Below, in pieces: positions 27,343 through 36,681 of a DNA stretch of 64,000 bases; positions within the stretch are counted from its first letter, which is position 1, and each line of letters begins with the position of its first letter. Location of the stretch: assembly GCA_030747785.1 (NCBI GenBank), contig JASLKC010000055.1, forward strand, positions 1 to 64,000, written 5' to 3'. This stretch comes from Candidatus Poseidoniaceae archaeon. GTDB lineage: Archaea > Thermoplasmatota > Poseidoniia > Poseidoniales > Poseidoniaceae. The notes under the pieces were generated by a model, which had not been told where the DNA came from, did no database searches, and was given only the letters and a program-made list of their open reading frames with translations. The translations under genes were made by a program, and so were the position numbers.

Positions 27343-29388
27343 ATGGTGAGTGGGCCTCAAGGTAGGATTTTGCAATTGCTCTCCACTTATTCACCAAGTA
27401 TCGAAACCGCTTGGGATGTTCCACGTGACATCTGTTTACCAGGACTTGCCGAATTCATTGGAGTAGTTCGTTCTGCTCTTCATCAGCCGATAAACGACCT
27501 CCTGGAAAAGGGTTTGATTTCTGAAAGAAAGGCCCATGTTATCGGCGGCGGAAGCAGACGTCGTAAGGTCTACCATATTACCGAAGAAGGAAGAAAAGCC
27601 TGTTCTGAAATCGTTACACCAGATCGTAAGGTAGAGGTTGGAGAATTATTTGGTAATCCCCCGCCTGCGACTCAAATTACGGGTCGAGATAATCTTGTCA
27701 GTACACTTCTCGATGCCAAGAAAGTCATTCTCACCGGCTTACCGGGAATTGGAAAGACGGCAATTCTTCGTGCGCTTGCTGATGCGATGGTAGCAAATGG
27801 AGAACAGGTCAGATTCGCTCGAATGGAGTCGTTCAAAGATATTACAGCAATCCTTGAAGAATGGGAGATAGGGTTCACTTCTGAGTCAGCAGCTCTGAAT
27901 TCATCCAAAGGTGATGTTCTGATTCTAGATGAGTTACAGGAATTAAGTCAAAGACATTCAGGTAGAATAGAGGAATTTGTTGGAAAGGCGGAGCGTCTGA
28001 TTATTGCTAGTAGGGCACCTTTGCCCTTCCAAGAAGGATTCGAAGTACTGGAAGTACCCCCTCTTGAGGTAGAAGATGCAGCGAAATTATTGCCTGACCA
28101 TCTTGAAAATCGTGAACTTGTAGCCGAAAGACTCGGCGGCCATCCCCTTGCATTACAATTACATGACGAAGGAGCAGATTTGCCTGAATCGAGCGCAGAT
28201 ATCCAAAATTGGATTGAGGATATAGTACTGGCTGGACTCGGTGAGGAGATAATCGCCCTTGACGAATTAGCACTTCTTCCAGTTCCAGTTCCCGCAGAGC
28301 ACTTACTGCATGAGGAGATGCTAGGAGAACTCGATGACCACGCATTGCTCCGTTGGCATTTGAACGGTGTTGAGTTACATCATCTTGTTAGAAATGTCCG
28401 TTCTACGATGTTGGGAACAAAGCATCATGCTGCTGCTGCCGAGCATTGGTCTCAAAAGAAAGGTGATCTCGCCCGACTGGTTGAAATGCATCATATCTTG
28501 GAATCCGATGGTGATATTGAAGCACATCTTATCGCCAATTCCGAGGCACTAATGGTTCGCTCAAATGCGGGACTTGCCACACTCATCGGCGATGCTCTAT
28601 CAAGAACGCCTACCCCCAAATTGCATCGACTTGCTGCGATGGTGGCAATTGAGCGAGGAGAAGCCGATATTGCCGCAATCCATTTGGAGGAATGCGATTC
28701 ACCAGACCTTATGTTTTCACTTGGGTTATTGGAGGGTAGAATCGAAGAAATCTCTCTTGAAGGTTCTGATGCAACCTTCATCATTTCTGAGGCTACACGT
28801 CGCCTTGATGACAGGATGCCAAATGAGCAACCAATTGACGGTATAGATGAATTGTTAGACGACATCGACATGTCTGAAGTTACTCCTGAAATGCGTCGTT
28901 TAATGCTGGTTGCAATAGCTCATATCAGGCATGCTCTTGCCATTGTAAAATCGGATGAAAAATCCGCACGTAATATCAGAGAGAATTTGTGCGCTCTATC
29001 TCATGTCGATGACCCTCAAGTTTTGGCACTTGAAATCAGGGCTGAAATCGCAGAAACTCCAATCACTTCGCCTTCGTTCAAGCGATTGATTGAACGTGTA
29101 TTTGCAATGAATGGATTGAGGGCTACAATGCTACAATTGGCAATTATTGAAAGGGTAGAGGAAGACGATGCAAAGAACTTGATTGAACGCATCATGCTAC
29201 CGGATATTGAAAGCCAAGCAAATCTATCTTCTGCTAGAAGAATAGCTGCAAAAATATGGTATTGGCGTAGTAGACTTGGAACTCACAATAGATTTTCATC
29301 GTTAGCAGAAGCATTAGCGCTTTGGAAACAATCGATGTGTCCAAGGGCTGCAGCAAGCGCTGCAGAATTGATGCACAAGATACTCTGA
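27343..29388 (+). CDS. STAND-type ATPase with N-terminal winged helix
   Basis: 681 aa. Residues about 1-90 form a winged helix-turn-helix (VVRSALHQPINDLLEKGLISERK, then the wing SRRRKVYHITEEGR). A GxxP-loop NTPase of the STAND/NB-ARC type follows: Walker A GLPGIGKTAIL near 131-141, Walker B VLILDELQE with D196, and sensor RLIIASRAPLP. The C-terminal half (about 290-681) is helical with Leu/Ala repeats, likely TPR-like. STAND proteins act as signal-sensing switches in transcription control or defence; the ligand here is unknown. Starts at ATG 27343, 86 bases from divergent uvrC. Confidence 0.8.
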   Translation: MVSGPQGRILQLLSTYSPSIETAWDVPRDICLPGLAEFIGVVRSALHQPINDLLEKGLISERKAHVIGGGSRRRKVYHITEEGRKACSEIVTPDRKVEVGELFGNPPPATQITGRDNLVSTLLDAKKVILTGLPGIGKTAILRALADAMVANGEQVRFARMESFKDITAILEEWEIGFTSESAALNSSKGDVLILDELQELSQRHSGRIEEFVGKAERLIIASRAPLPFQEGFEVLEVPPLEVEDAAKLLPDHLENRELVAERLGGHPLALQLHDEGADLPESSADIQNWIEDIVLAGLGEEIIALDELALLPVPVPAEHLLHEEMLGELDDHALLRWHLNGVELHHLVRNVRSTMLGTKHHAAAAEHWSQKKGDLARLVEMHHILESDGDIEAHLIANSEALMVRSNAGLATLIGDALSRTPTPKLHRLAAMVAIERGEADIAAIHLEECDSPDLMFSLGLLEGRIEEISLEGSDATFIISEATRRLDDRMPNEQPIDGIDELLDDIDMSEVTPEMRRLMLVAIAHIRHALAIVKSDEKSARNIRENLCALSHVDDPQVLALEIRAEIAETPITSPSFKRLIERVFAMNGLRATMLQLAIIERVEEDDAKNLIERIMLPDIESQANLSSARRIAAKIWYWRSRLGTHNRFSSLAEALALWKQSMCPRAAASAAELMHKIL

Positions 29389-29389
29389 T

Positions 29390-29623
29390 TCAGAGTTCTG
29401 CGCCGATTAGCGTTTTGGTATTGGTAATACCTGAAATTGATCGAATTTCTTCGACGATAACTCGAGTAAGGGTGAATTCATCATCTGCTTGAACTTTGGC
29501 GATGAGGTCATACTCGCCAAATAGCATCCAGCGACTAGCTACATGTTCCACTGAATCAAGCGAATTGCGAACATCGTGTTCTGAGCCAGGTGCGGTGGTA
29601 ATTAGTACGAATCCTGTTGCCAT
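29390..29623 (-). CDS. Stand-alone Lrp/AsnC ligand-binding (RAM) domain protein
   Basis: 77 aa, only the RAM (regulation of amino-acid metabolism) domain, without a DNA-binding domain. The pattern GFVLITTAPGSE...VASRWMLFGEYDLIAKV...ISGITNTKTLIG is characteristic. Such proteins form dimers or octamers and may bind amino acids or modulate full-length Lrp proteins. GAGGTGA precedes ATG 29623 by 4 bases. It lies 9 bases after a second, diverged copy of the same domain on the same strand, so the pair may co-assemble. Convergent with the STAND ATPase gene, one base apart. Confidence 0.85.
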   Translation of the reverse strand: MATGFVLITTAPGSEHDVRNSLDSVEHVASRWMLFGEYDLIAKVQADDEFTLTRVIVEEIRSISGITNTKTLIGAEL

Positions 29624-29632
29624 CTTTTCACC

Positions 29633-29866
29633 TCAGTAATCTACTGCAATCAGAGTTTGCGTTTCTCGAACTCCCGATATTGCACGGAATTCTCGCATTA
29701 ACATACTTGTCAAATCCTTTGAATTTTCAGCTGAAACTCGTACCAGGAGGTCAAATTCACCATAAAGTGCGTGAACTTCAGCAACCGCGGAATTTTCAGA
29801 TAGTGCAACATATACCGCACGCTCTTGAGAGGGTTCGGTCTTGAACAGGACAAATGCCTCGGGCAT
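29633..29866 (-). CDS. Second stand-alone Lrp/AsnC (RAM) domain protein
   Basis: 77 aa, same fold as its downstream neighbour (MPEAFVLFKTEPS, VHALYGEFDLLVRV, ISGVRETQTLIAVDY), at moderate similarity, so an old tandem duplication is likely. I start at ATG 29866, with AGGTGG 8 bases upstream; GTG 29878 is the alternative. It is first in a two-gene unit and divergent from the beta-helix surface protein. Confidence 0.83.
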   Translation of the reverse strand: MPEAFVLFKTEPSQERAVYVALSENSAVAEVHALYGEFDLLVRVSAENSKDLTSMLMREFRAISGVRETQTLIAVDY

Positions 29867-29944
29867 CGACCCGGCCACCTATCTGGCCCTCTTGACTGTA
29901 CCGATGCTCCCCAATTGGATTGAATCGCGAAGGGGAACAGTCTA

Positions 29945-32900
29945 ATGAGACCCGGCTGCCGACCTCAAAACATGCAGGGCAGTGGACGGATTCGACCCTT
30001 TGCCATGCTGACCTTGCTCCTACTTTCCTCACTGTCGCCTATTATCTCAAGTGCAGAGGTTGCTGGTAGGGCTCAGACCACTTGGTCAGGCACTGTGGTT
30101 CTCACAAGTGATTACTACATTCCCGTGACTGATGAATTGGTAATTTCATCCTGTACCAATGTCACTATGGATTCCGGAGTTAGAATCGTTGTTGAGGGTA
30201 GAATTACGGTTGAAGGTACTAGTAATTGCCCAGTTTACCTAGATTATCTCGGCAACGGTGACCACATGGGAATAGTCTTCAATAGTACTTCAAACGGCCG
30301 TGGAAGTCAGATTGACAATTTGACAATTGTTCATTCAGTATATGGAATAACGGTATACGGCAGCGACCCCGTAATTTCAAATCTGACGGTATTCAATCCT
30401 GATGATGTTGGAGTTGACCTCTTCTCTGGTGCAACTCCAACGATCAGGAATCTAATCGTGAATGAGGCAGGACAGGATTGGGTATTTCCTCAATATTGGA
30501 GATATGGAATTGGTCTTTCAGTGGGTTCAGGCTCAGCACCGAATGTAGATGGTGTAATTCTGGATGGACTGGTGACTCGTGGAATCAATTATTGGCATAA
30601 TTCTGGAGGAGTAATTCGAAACATCACCATCACCAATGTTTCAGGGGCAACTCTTGCTACTGCAGCGGGAATTTGGGTAGAGGATAGTGTACCGTTAATC
30701 GAACATGTTAGTATTGATAGAGCCGACCATGGGGTACTTGTTCAACATACAAATGATACACTTCGAACCCGTGCAGTAATCAGAGACGTATCGATTTCAA
30801 ATTCGATGTACAAAGGATTGTATATCGACAAAACAGACCACACCAATTACACAAATTATCAGGCGGCAATCATCGAGGGAATCACGGTTACAGGAACTGG
30901 AGGTGCGGGAGCAAAGACAGCGGGTCTTGCAACAGCAGCAATCGAAGTAAATGCCTCTGGCGCATGGATCGAAGATGCAATTATCGAGGATAATGATGCA
31001 GTTGGAATCAAATTATATTTTGTAGATTCCACTTCGACTTTCACCAATGTTAGCATCAATTCTTCTGGTGGGCTGGGTTCTGGAGCAAATGGTGCTGGAG
31101 TATCCATTTTCGCCTCATATTTTGCTGCTAGTTTCGATGGTCTCGAGATTTCCAATTCAACCGGGCCAGGTGTTCATGCCTCTAGCGGAGGTGCCATTCA
31201 GGGTAGTGATTGGAATCTTCATGATAATGGTGCACAAGGTTTCTGGCTCGATAGTGCAGCTACAATTGTCGATGGTCTAGTTCTAACCGAAAATGGAGAT
31301 GATGGAGTTCACATCAATGATGCAAGGTATGTCTATCTCTCCAATTTGAGTTCTAGTGGTAACTCAGATGCTGGAATGAGTTTCTATAAGGCAAATGACA
31401 TTGAGACCACATCTGGTGATGTGAGTTGTCTTCATTGTACAACTACAGGAGACGGAAGAGGTATTGTCGTATCGGATTCTGTTGACTTATGGTTGACCGA
31501 TGTCGAAATCCATGACCCGATAGTCGGTCCAGCTATTTCCGTAGATAATTCAGGTCTGGACTTAGGAGTTCAAGGGGGTTCTTTCCACTTCATCCAGACT
31601 GAAATTTGGACAAATCACAGCACAGAATACGCAATCAATATCACTTCTGCAGAAGGGGAAATTGACGGCCTTGATATTCATGGCTCTCATCAAGGGATTT
31701 ACTGGGATGCAAATCACAATGTCGAAAGGACAAGTATTCTTTCAAATGCACGATTATCTGGCACGGATTGTTTGAAATTATTGAATCACGATCAGATGAC
31801 TGGAATGGGATCAACGATCACAACCGCATGTACTGGCGACATAGAATTCACCGATTCTGAAGTAAATTGGTCCAATTTGGAAGACCAAACTAACCACGTT
31901 CTCAATTTAGATGCAGATACCCACCTTCACCTTCATCAACCAATTTCGATTGATTTCTCTGCAGCAATAATGGCAAGTGGTGCGTGGATTGATGTGGCTT
32001 GGGACATCGATGTGTGGGTGGTAAACAATTACTCCAATGGCGTACCAAATGCAGTCATTGATGTTTCATTTGACCAATTGGAGCCCGCATTCACTGAAAG
32101 CACCAATGATTTCGGTCTGAAGATTATTCCAGACCTAGTAGGTAAGCGTTATACCTACAATGGAGAGACTCCATTTTCGAACGTTACTGTTGACTGTTCT
32201 TATGATGGCGTTAGCAATTCAACATCATCTATTCTAGACCAAGATATCTCGGTATGGTGCCACCTTCCCTTAGACAACCAAGCTCCATTCCTAATCTGGG
32301 AAGTACCTGTCGACGAGGATGTATTCCCAAGCCACGCAATGATACAATTCAATGCTAGTCAATCTTGGGATTTAGACGATGATCCAATGACGTTCAATTG
32401 GACATCTTCTATTGTTGGAACCTTCGGAAGCAGTGATAATTTCTATGTCAATGATGGTGGCCCATCTGAAATCATTCTTCCCGATGGCATCCACGATATC
32501 ACTCTTGAAATATGCGATGATAAGGGAAATTGTGTAGATGAGACTAGGACGATAGAATTGGCTAATCAACCGCCTGAAATCATAGTAAATACCGACCCTG
32601 CTCTTACGGCATGGGGTGAACTACATTCGCCGCTTACAAAGCCAGTTGCATGGTGGTTGAATGGAACTAATGACCCCGAAAACGACTCGATGTCGTGTTC
32701 GTGGTCATGGCCTGGGCATAGTGAAACAATTTCCGATTGTATCGAAGGTTCAGGAAATCTTAGTTTTGCAGATATGTCGATAACAATGTTTGACCTTACT
32801 CTAAGTGTGAGCGATGGAATCAATACTCCAAGTACTTTGGTAGTTTCAGTGGAGTTATTCAATGAAATGCCAAATGCTTCTTTCACAATTGATAGAGCCG

Positions 32901-34525
32901 ATAATTTCTCAGAAAATGAAGTAGTATTGACCAGCACATCCTTAGATCCTGAGAGTGACCCAATCGAATATTTGTGGTCGAGCAATCTCGATGGAAATCT
33001 AGGAAACCAGAGTGTATGGACCGGCCACCTATCTCGAGGTTCACATGTGATTTCCTTATCTGTGACCGATGGTAGAATGGAACATGTCAATTTGACATCG
33101 ATCAATACTCAAATCATAATTGTAGAAAATAGTCCACCACGGGCAGTAATTGGCGGACCAGATGCAAATGGAATTTATGATTCAAGCCATCTATTCGAAT
33201 TCAATTCTAGTGGTTCTGGCGATTGGGATAGTGCTTGTACGACCTTCCCGACTGGAATCGATTGGCATTGTGCTCCTGTTGAGCCGGCTTCGGGCTCGGA
33301 ATGGCTGGTTTATTCGTGGGTGAGCGATGTCGATGGCATTCTCCAAGAGGATGGTCAGGATTGGTTAATTTTTGAGACGCACCTTAGCTCTGGTCAACAC
33401 AATATCACCCTCTCAATGGATGATGGAATCAACAATCCAGTCGTTTCAACCATCCAACTCAATGTCACCCCTTCAGCTCCGGTATTGGGCCTCGTTTCAC
33501 CCGACCTCAGCGTTGGATACCATTCAAGTGAAACAATTACTCTTGATATCTCAGATTCAGTTGATTATGATGGAGATGAATTCACATTTAGTTTGAGTAG
33601 CGACCTAATGACAGAAACTATCCTAGAAGATGAGGATCCGATGGCGATTCATTTACTCAATTTACCTGCTGGAGATCACACATTGACCTTCACATTGACC
33701 GATGAAACTGGAGAATCAAGAGATGAAGGAATCTTCATCGAAGTCGTAGAATCTGACCCAATGGCAATTATTTTCACTCCAAACGATGGACAATATTTCG
33801 CTCCAGGCTCAGAAATTCTTCTAGATTCTGAAGGCACCTATGATGCAGATGATGACATTACCAAGCGCGAGTGGCGCCATTACATTCCCGGAGCACCATA
33901 CCCCACAATTGTGTCAAATGATGCAGTATACTCTCTTTCATTATCTCCCGGAGCCCACCATCTCTCGCTCTATGTAGAAGATCGCAGAGGCGGCTGGGAT
34001 GAGAATCACATCAACATCACGGCTGGCTCAAGTCCACCCGATTTATCCAACCTTACCGTTAGTTCAGATTCGTTAATTGTGAACAAACTCACTACCCTGG
34101 TCGTAGAGGTAGAACTGGATGACCCCGATGGAACCACAAATTTGGTTACGGGAATAATTTCCCATGATATGCAAAAATGGGAATTCAATCTAAGTGATGA
34201 GGATGGAGATGGAATCTGGATTGGTTCTGTGGACGTTATGCCCGGTATTGAAGGTAGAGCTGCTCTCAAAGTAACCGCTCATGATGGCGGAGTAATAGAC
34301 TCCCAAAGTATGGATTTGAAGTTTAGAAATCAAGTGGAAGATACTTCCTCAATTGTCGCGATAGGGGGCGGAATTGGAATCTTTATCTTACTCTCTCTAG
34401 CTATCGCCATGTTTGTGATTAGACGAAGAAAGAAGTTTGCAGACCTTGAATTAATTGATAATTGGGGTGTATTTGGTTCAGAAACAAAAGAATACCTCCA
34501 AGAGGAAATCGATGAACTGAAGTGA
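29945..34525 (+). CDS. Surface protein with parallel beta-helix and PKD-like domains, membrane-anchored
   Basis: 1526 aa. The signal peptide (FAMLTLLLLSSLSPIISSA) follows a basic stretch. Residues about 60-640 show PbH1/NosD-like repeats (short turns such as GSDPVISNLTV, GATPTIRNLIV, SVPLIEHVSI), the mark of a right-handed beta-helix that often binds or cleaves polysaccharide. From about 780 to 1440 come PKD/Ig-like beta-sandwich domains (for example NASQSWDLDDDPMTFNW, STSLDPESDPIEYLWSS, SEGTYDADDDITKREW), probably seven or so. A membrane span at about 1470-1492 (GGGIGIFILLSLAIAMFVI) and a short charged tail finish it. NxS/T sequons are very frequent. No catalytic site of a known polysaccharide lyase is evident to me, so adhesion or glycan binding is the safer guess. 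ATG 29945 is the first start. Confidence 0.82.
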   Translation: MRPGCRPQNMQGSGRIRPFAMLTLLLLSSLSPIISSAEVAGRAQTTWSGTVVLTSDYYIPVTDELVISSCTNVTMDSGVRIVVEGRITVEGTSNCPVYLDYLGNGDHMGIVFNSTSNGRGSQIDNLTIVHSVYGITVYGSDPVISNLTVFNPDDVGVDLFSGATPTIRNLIVNEAGQDWVFPQYWRYGIGLSVGSGSAPNVDGVILDGLVTRGINYWHNSGGVIRNITITNVSGATLATAAGIWVEDSVPLIEHVSIDRADHGVLVQHTNDTLRTRAVIRDVSISNSMYKGLYIDKTDHTNYTNYQAAIIEGITVTGTGGAGAKTAGLATAAIEVNASGAWIEDAIIEDNDAVGIKLYFVDSTSTFTNVSINSSGGLGSGANGAGVSIFASYFAASFDGLEISNSTGPGVHASSGGAIQGSDWNLHDNGAQGFWLDSAATIVDGLVLTENGDDGVHINDARYVYLSNLSSSGNSDAGMSFYKANDIETTSGDVSCLHCTTTGDGRGIVVSDSVDLWLTDVEIHDPIVGPAISVDNSGLDLGVQGGSFHFIQTEIWTNHSTEYAINITSAEGEIDGLDIHGSHQGIYWDANHNVERTSILSNARLSGTDCLKLLNHDQMTGMGSTITTACTGDIEFTDSEVNWSNLEDQTNHVLNLDADTHLHLHQPISIDFSAAIMASGAWIDVAWDIDVWVVNNYSNGVPNAVIDVSFDQLEPAFTESTNDFGLKIIPDLVGKRYTYNGETPFSNVTVDCSYDGVSNSTSSILDQDISVWCHLPLDNQAPFLIWEVPVDEDVFPSHAMIQFNASQSWDLDDDPMTFNWTSSIVGTFGSSDNFYVNDGGPSEIILPDGIHDITLEICDDKGNCVDETRTIELANQPPEIIVNTDPALTAWGELHSPLTKPVAWWLNGTNDPENDSMSCSWSWPGHSETISDCIEGSGNLSFADMSITMFDLTLSVSDGINTPSTLVVSVELFNEMPNASFTIDRADNFSENEVVLTSTSLDPESDPIEYLWSSNLDGNLGNQSVWTGHLSRGSHVISLSVTDGRMEHVNLTSINTQIIIVENSPPRAVIGGPDANGIYDSSHLFEFNSSGSGDWDSACTTFPTGIDWHCAPVEPASGSEWLVYSWVSDVDGILQEDGQDWLIFETHLSSGQHNITLSMDDGINNPVVSTIQLNVTPSAPVLGLVSPDLSVGYHSSETITLDISDSVDYDGDEFTFSLSSDLMTETILEDEDPMAIHLLNLPAGDHTLTFTLTDETGESRDEGIFIEVVESDPMAIIFTPNDGQYFAPGSEILLDSEGTYDADDDITKREWRHYIPGAPYPTIVSNDAVYSLSLSPGAHHLSLYVEDRRGGWDENHINITAGSSPPDLSNLTVSSDSLIVNKLTTLVVEVELDDPDGTTNLVTGIISHDMQKWEFNLSDEDGDGIWIGSVDVMPGIEGRAALKVTAHDGGVIDSQSMDLKFRNQVEDTSSIVAIGGGIGIFILLSLAIAMFVIRRRKKFADLELIDNWGVFGSETKEYLQEEIDELK

Positions 34526-34537
34526 AACGCCTTTGAT

Positions 34538-35311
34538 TCACTTTTGCTCAGGTATGTCACCATTCAAAGAATCCGGATTATCATCTAGAGGACCCCATGG
34601 TGTGCGTGTACGGTTTAAGCCGAAACGCTTAGCCCAGATAAATCGAAGATTTTTCCAACCATCTCCCCAGGTATGAATTTCAGCATCCCCAACACGTGGA
34701 CGATATGGTACTGAGATTTCGATGGCCTTCTTTTTGCCAAGCACCTTTCGAGCGAGAATCTTCATCTCTTCTGAAAGAGGCATTCCGTCATTTGTCGGTC
34801 GCATCTTTTCATTCTCGAAAATAGACTTGCGGAAGACCCACATTCCGGACTGAGAATCCTTTATTCCATATCCAAATGCCAAACGGGCATTGAATGAAAG
34901 CATCCAGTTCCCAAATCCATGAAGTCCAGACATTGAACCATCTTCAGCTAATGATAGACGGTCACAAGTGATGAAGTCTAATTCATCGTCGATAAGCCTC
35001 TTGACGAGTTCTGGAACTAATTCAGCAGGGTAAGTGCAATCAGCATCCATTGTGATGATGATATCACCTTTGGCTACAACAAATCCAGTTCGGTAGGCAC
35101 GTCCGTACCCTTTTCGTGGCTCAAGATGGACTCTCACGCCCTTTTCCAAAGCGATTTCACGGGTGCGGTCAGTCGAATTACCATCGACGATCATGATTTC
35201 TAATTCATCACACCAATCACGAGGAATGGCATCAACGGTTGGACCAAGAGCCTCCTCTTCATTGCGAGTTGGTAGAATCACCGTCACCGAGACCGGGAGT
35301 CTGTCCGCCAT
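34538..35311 (-). CDS. Family 2 glycosyltransferase (polyprenyl-phosphate sugar synthase-like)
   Basis: 257 aa GT-A enzyme close to dolichol-phosphate mannosyltransferases. The nucleotide-binding start VSVTVILPTRNEEEALGPTV and a DGNSTDRT block are followed by the metal motif MDADCTYP (DxD). EPRKGYGRAYRTGF and DSQSGMWVFRKS are typical of this subgroup. There is no membrane span. It probably loads a sugar on a lipid carrier for N-glycosylation of surface proteins, which are rich in sequons here. Divergent from the GT4 gene with a 77-base gap. Confidence 0.88.
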   Translation of the reverse strand: MADRLPVSVTVILPTRNEEEALGPTVDAIPRDWCDELEIMIVDGNSTDRTREIALEKGVRVHLEPRKGYGRAYRTGFVVAKGDIIITMDADCTYPAELVPELVKRLIDDELDFITCDRLSLAEDGSMSGLHGFGNWMLSFNARLAFGYGIKDSQSGMWVFRKSIFENEKMRPTNDGMPLSEEMKILARKVLGKKKAIEISVPYRPRVGDAEIHTWGDGWKNLRFIWAKRFGLNRTRTPWGPLDDNPDSLNGDIPEQK

Positions 35312-35352
35312 GACCGCTCGACCGAGGAATCAGACTTGAAGGCACCTATCCA

Positions 35353-35364
35353 GCGATTATTTAG
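35353..35364. promoter_or_regulatory. TATA-like element between divergent glycosyltransferase genes
   Basis: CGATTATTTAGA, AT-rich core centred near 35359. It is about 30 bases before ATG 35389, where a leaderless GT4 transcript would begin. Read on the other strand the same core gives CTAAATAATC, about 47 bases before the GT2 start, so it may serve both directions. Based on position and composition only. Confidence 0.35.
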
Positions 35365-35388
35365 AGAACTAGCAGTTGGGTGGCATGA

Positions 35389-36681
35389 ATGACCATGCAC
35401 ATAGCCATCGTCTCAGGTGAATATCCTCCTCGTTGGGGGGGAATCGGCTCGGTGGTATTCCATCTGGCCGGCCATCTGGTTTCATTGGGTCATGAGGTGT
35501 CGATTATCACTCGTTCTCATAATGGGAGTACGCCCACTCAAGAAGGTGTAGAAGTAATTCCCGTGAGATGGGCCCGACTGCCGATGGCTTTCACTAGATC
35601 ATACGGTAAAAGCGCGTTAAGAGCATTGAAGAAACTGCATGCTAAAAAGCCAATTGATGTCATTAATGCCCACCTTCCTTTAGTCTCGTGGAAAAGAAGA
35701 GAATTTCGTAGTCTCGAAAATAATATTGCTCCGGTAGTCTCGTGCTTACATGGCTCTTGGCTTGGCGAAAAAGAGGGTGTAAAGAGAGCAGCCGCTGCAG
35801 GAGAGTCTGCTATTTGGCGAAATCCGAATGACCTAGCAATTCTCACCACTGGCGGTTGGTATTCTCGATATGAGAGAGCTGGTGTATTAGAATCGAGCAT
35901 TTGTGTTTCCAATTCCCAATCAACCCTCAAGGAATTCAAGCGTTGGTACAAGCCCGCTACTGATTTCGATTGTGAAGTCATTCTTTGGGGGTGTGACCAC
36001 AAGGTGTTCAGACCACCAAATATCGATAATGAGGCTGAGCAATTGGAGCATGAGCGAATACGCACTCAATATGGGTGTGGAGATGAATCAGCACTATCAC
36101 ATTCCCCTGATACCAAAACTCCAATGTTACTTGCAGTCGGACGATTAGTAGCACGAAAGGGATACATGACACTCCTTAGAGCCATGCCGGCCATTATTGC
36201 AGAGAACCCGGGTGCTAAACTGGTTATTGTGGGACGAGGTCATATGCGAAAAAGCCTTGAGAAGACCGCAAAGAAATTCGGTCTTGAAAATTCAATACAT
36301 ATCAAGAGTAGTTTGTCATTCGATGAATTAGCACAACATTTCCGTTCAGCCGACCTCGTCATATATCCCTCATATTATGAGGGTCAAGGCCTAATTCCTC
36401 TGGAATCTTTAGCGAGCGGCACTCCTGTTGCTACTGTTAATCAAGAGCCGCTGACAGAAATGGTTGATGAAACGGTTGGAGGCTTATTCAAAAGAGGTGA
36501 TCCTATTGATCTCGCACGTGTTGTAAATGAGATGCTGTCTTCCGAACAGAGGCTCGAAAAGGCCAACTTAGGACGAGAAAGAGTTCTCTCAAATTTCACC
36601 TATGAGCACAATGCTGAGGCCTATGAATCTGTGTTTTTGCGTGCTATTAGCAAAAAGAACGCTGAGCCGAAGTCCTCTTGA
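35389..36681 (+). CDS. Family 4 glycosyltransferase (GT-B)
   Basis: 430 aa. The N-terminal Rossmann domain opens with MHIAIVSGEYPPRWGGIGSV, the usual glycine-rich acceptor loop. The C-terminal donor domain contains LLAVGRLVARKGYMTLL, KLVIVGRGHMRKSLE and the E-x7-E nucleotide-sugar motif in YPSYYEGQGLIPLESLASG. It should transfer a sugar from a nucleotide or lipid donor to a glycan on the cytosolic face, likely in the surface-glycan pathway with the GT2 enzyme. ATG 35389 suits the TATA-like element; ATG 35395 is just inside. The stop shares bases with the next gene (TGATG). Confidence 0.9.
   Translation: MTMHIAIVSGEYPPRWGGIGSVVFHLAGHLVSLGHEVSIITRSHNGSTPTQEGVEVIPVRWARLPMAFTRSYGKSALRALKKLHAKKPIDVINAHLPLVSWKRREFRSLENNIAPVVSCLHGSWLGEKEGVKRAAAAGESAIWRNPNDLAILTTGGWYSRYERAGVLESSICVSNSQSTLKEFKRWYKPATDFDCEVILWGCDHKVFRPPNIDNEAEQLEHERIRTQYGCGDESALSHSPDTKTPMLLAVGRLVARKGYMTLLRAMPAIIAENPGAKLVIVGRGHMRKSLEKTAKKFGLENSIHIKSSLSFDELAQHFRSADLVIYPSYYEGQGLIPLESLASGTPVATVNQEPLTEMVDETVGGLFKRGDPIDLARVVNEMLSSEQRLEKANLGRERVLSNFTYEHNAEAYESVFLRAISKKNAEPKSS

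Noticed and set aside
27257-27424. Longer UvrC start at 27424
   Set aside because: The extra 56 residues are not part of the family and would overlap the start of the divergent STAND gene.
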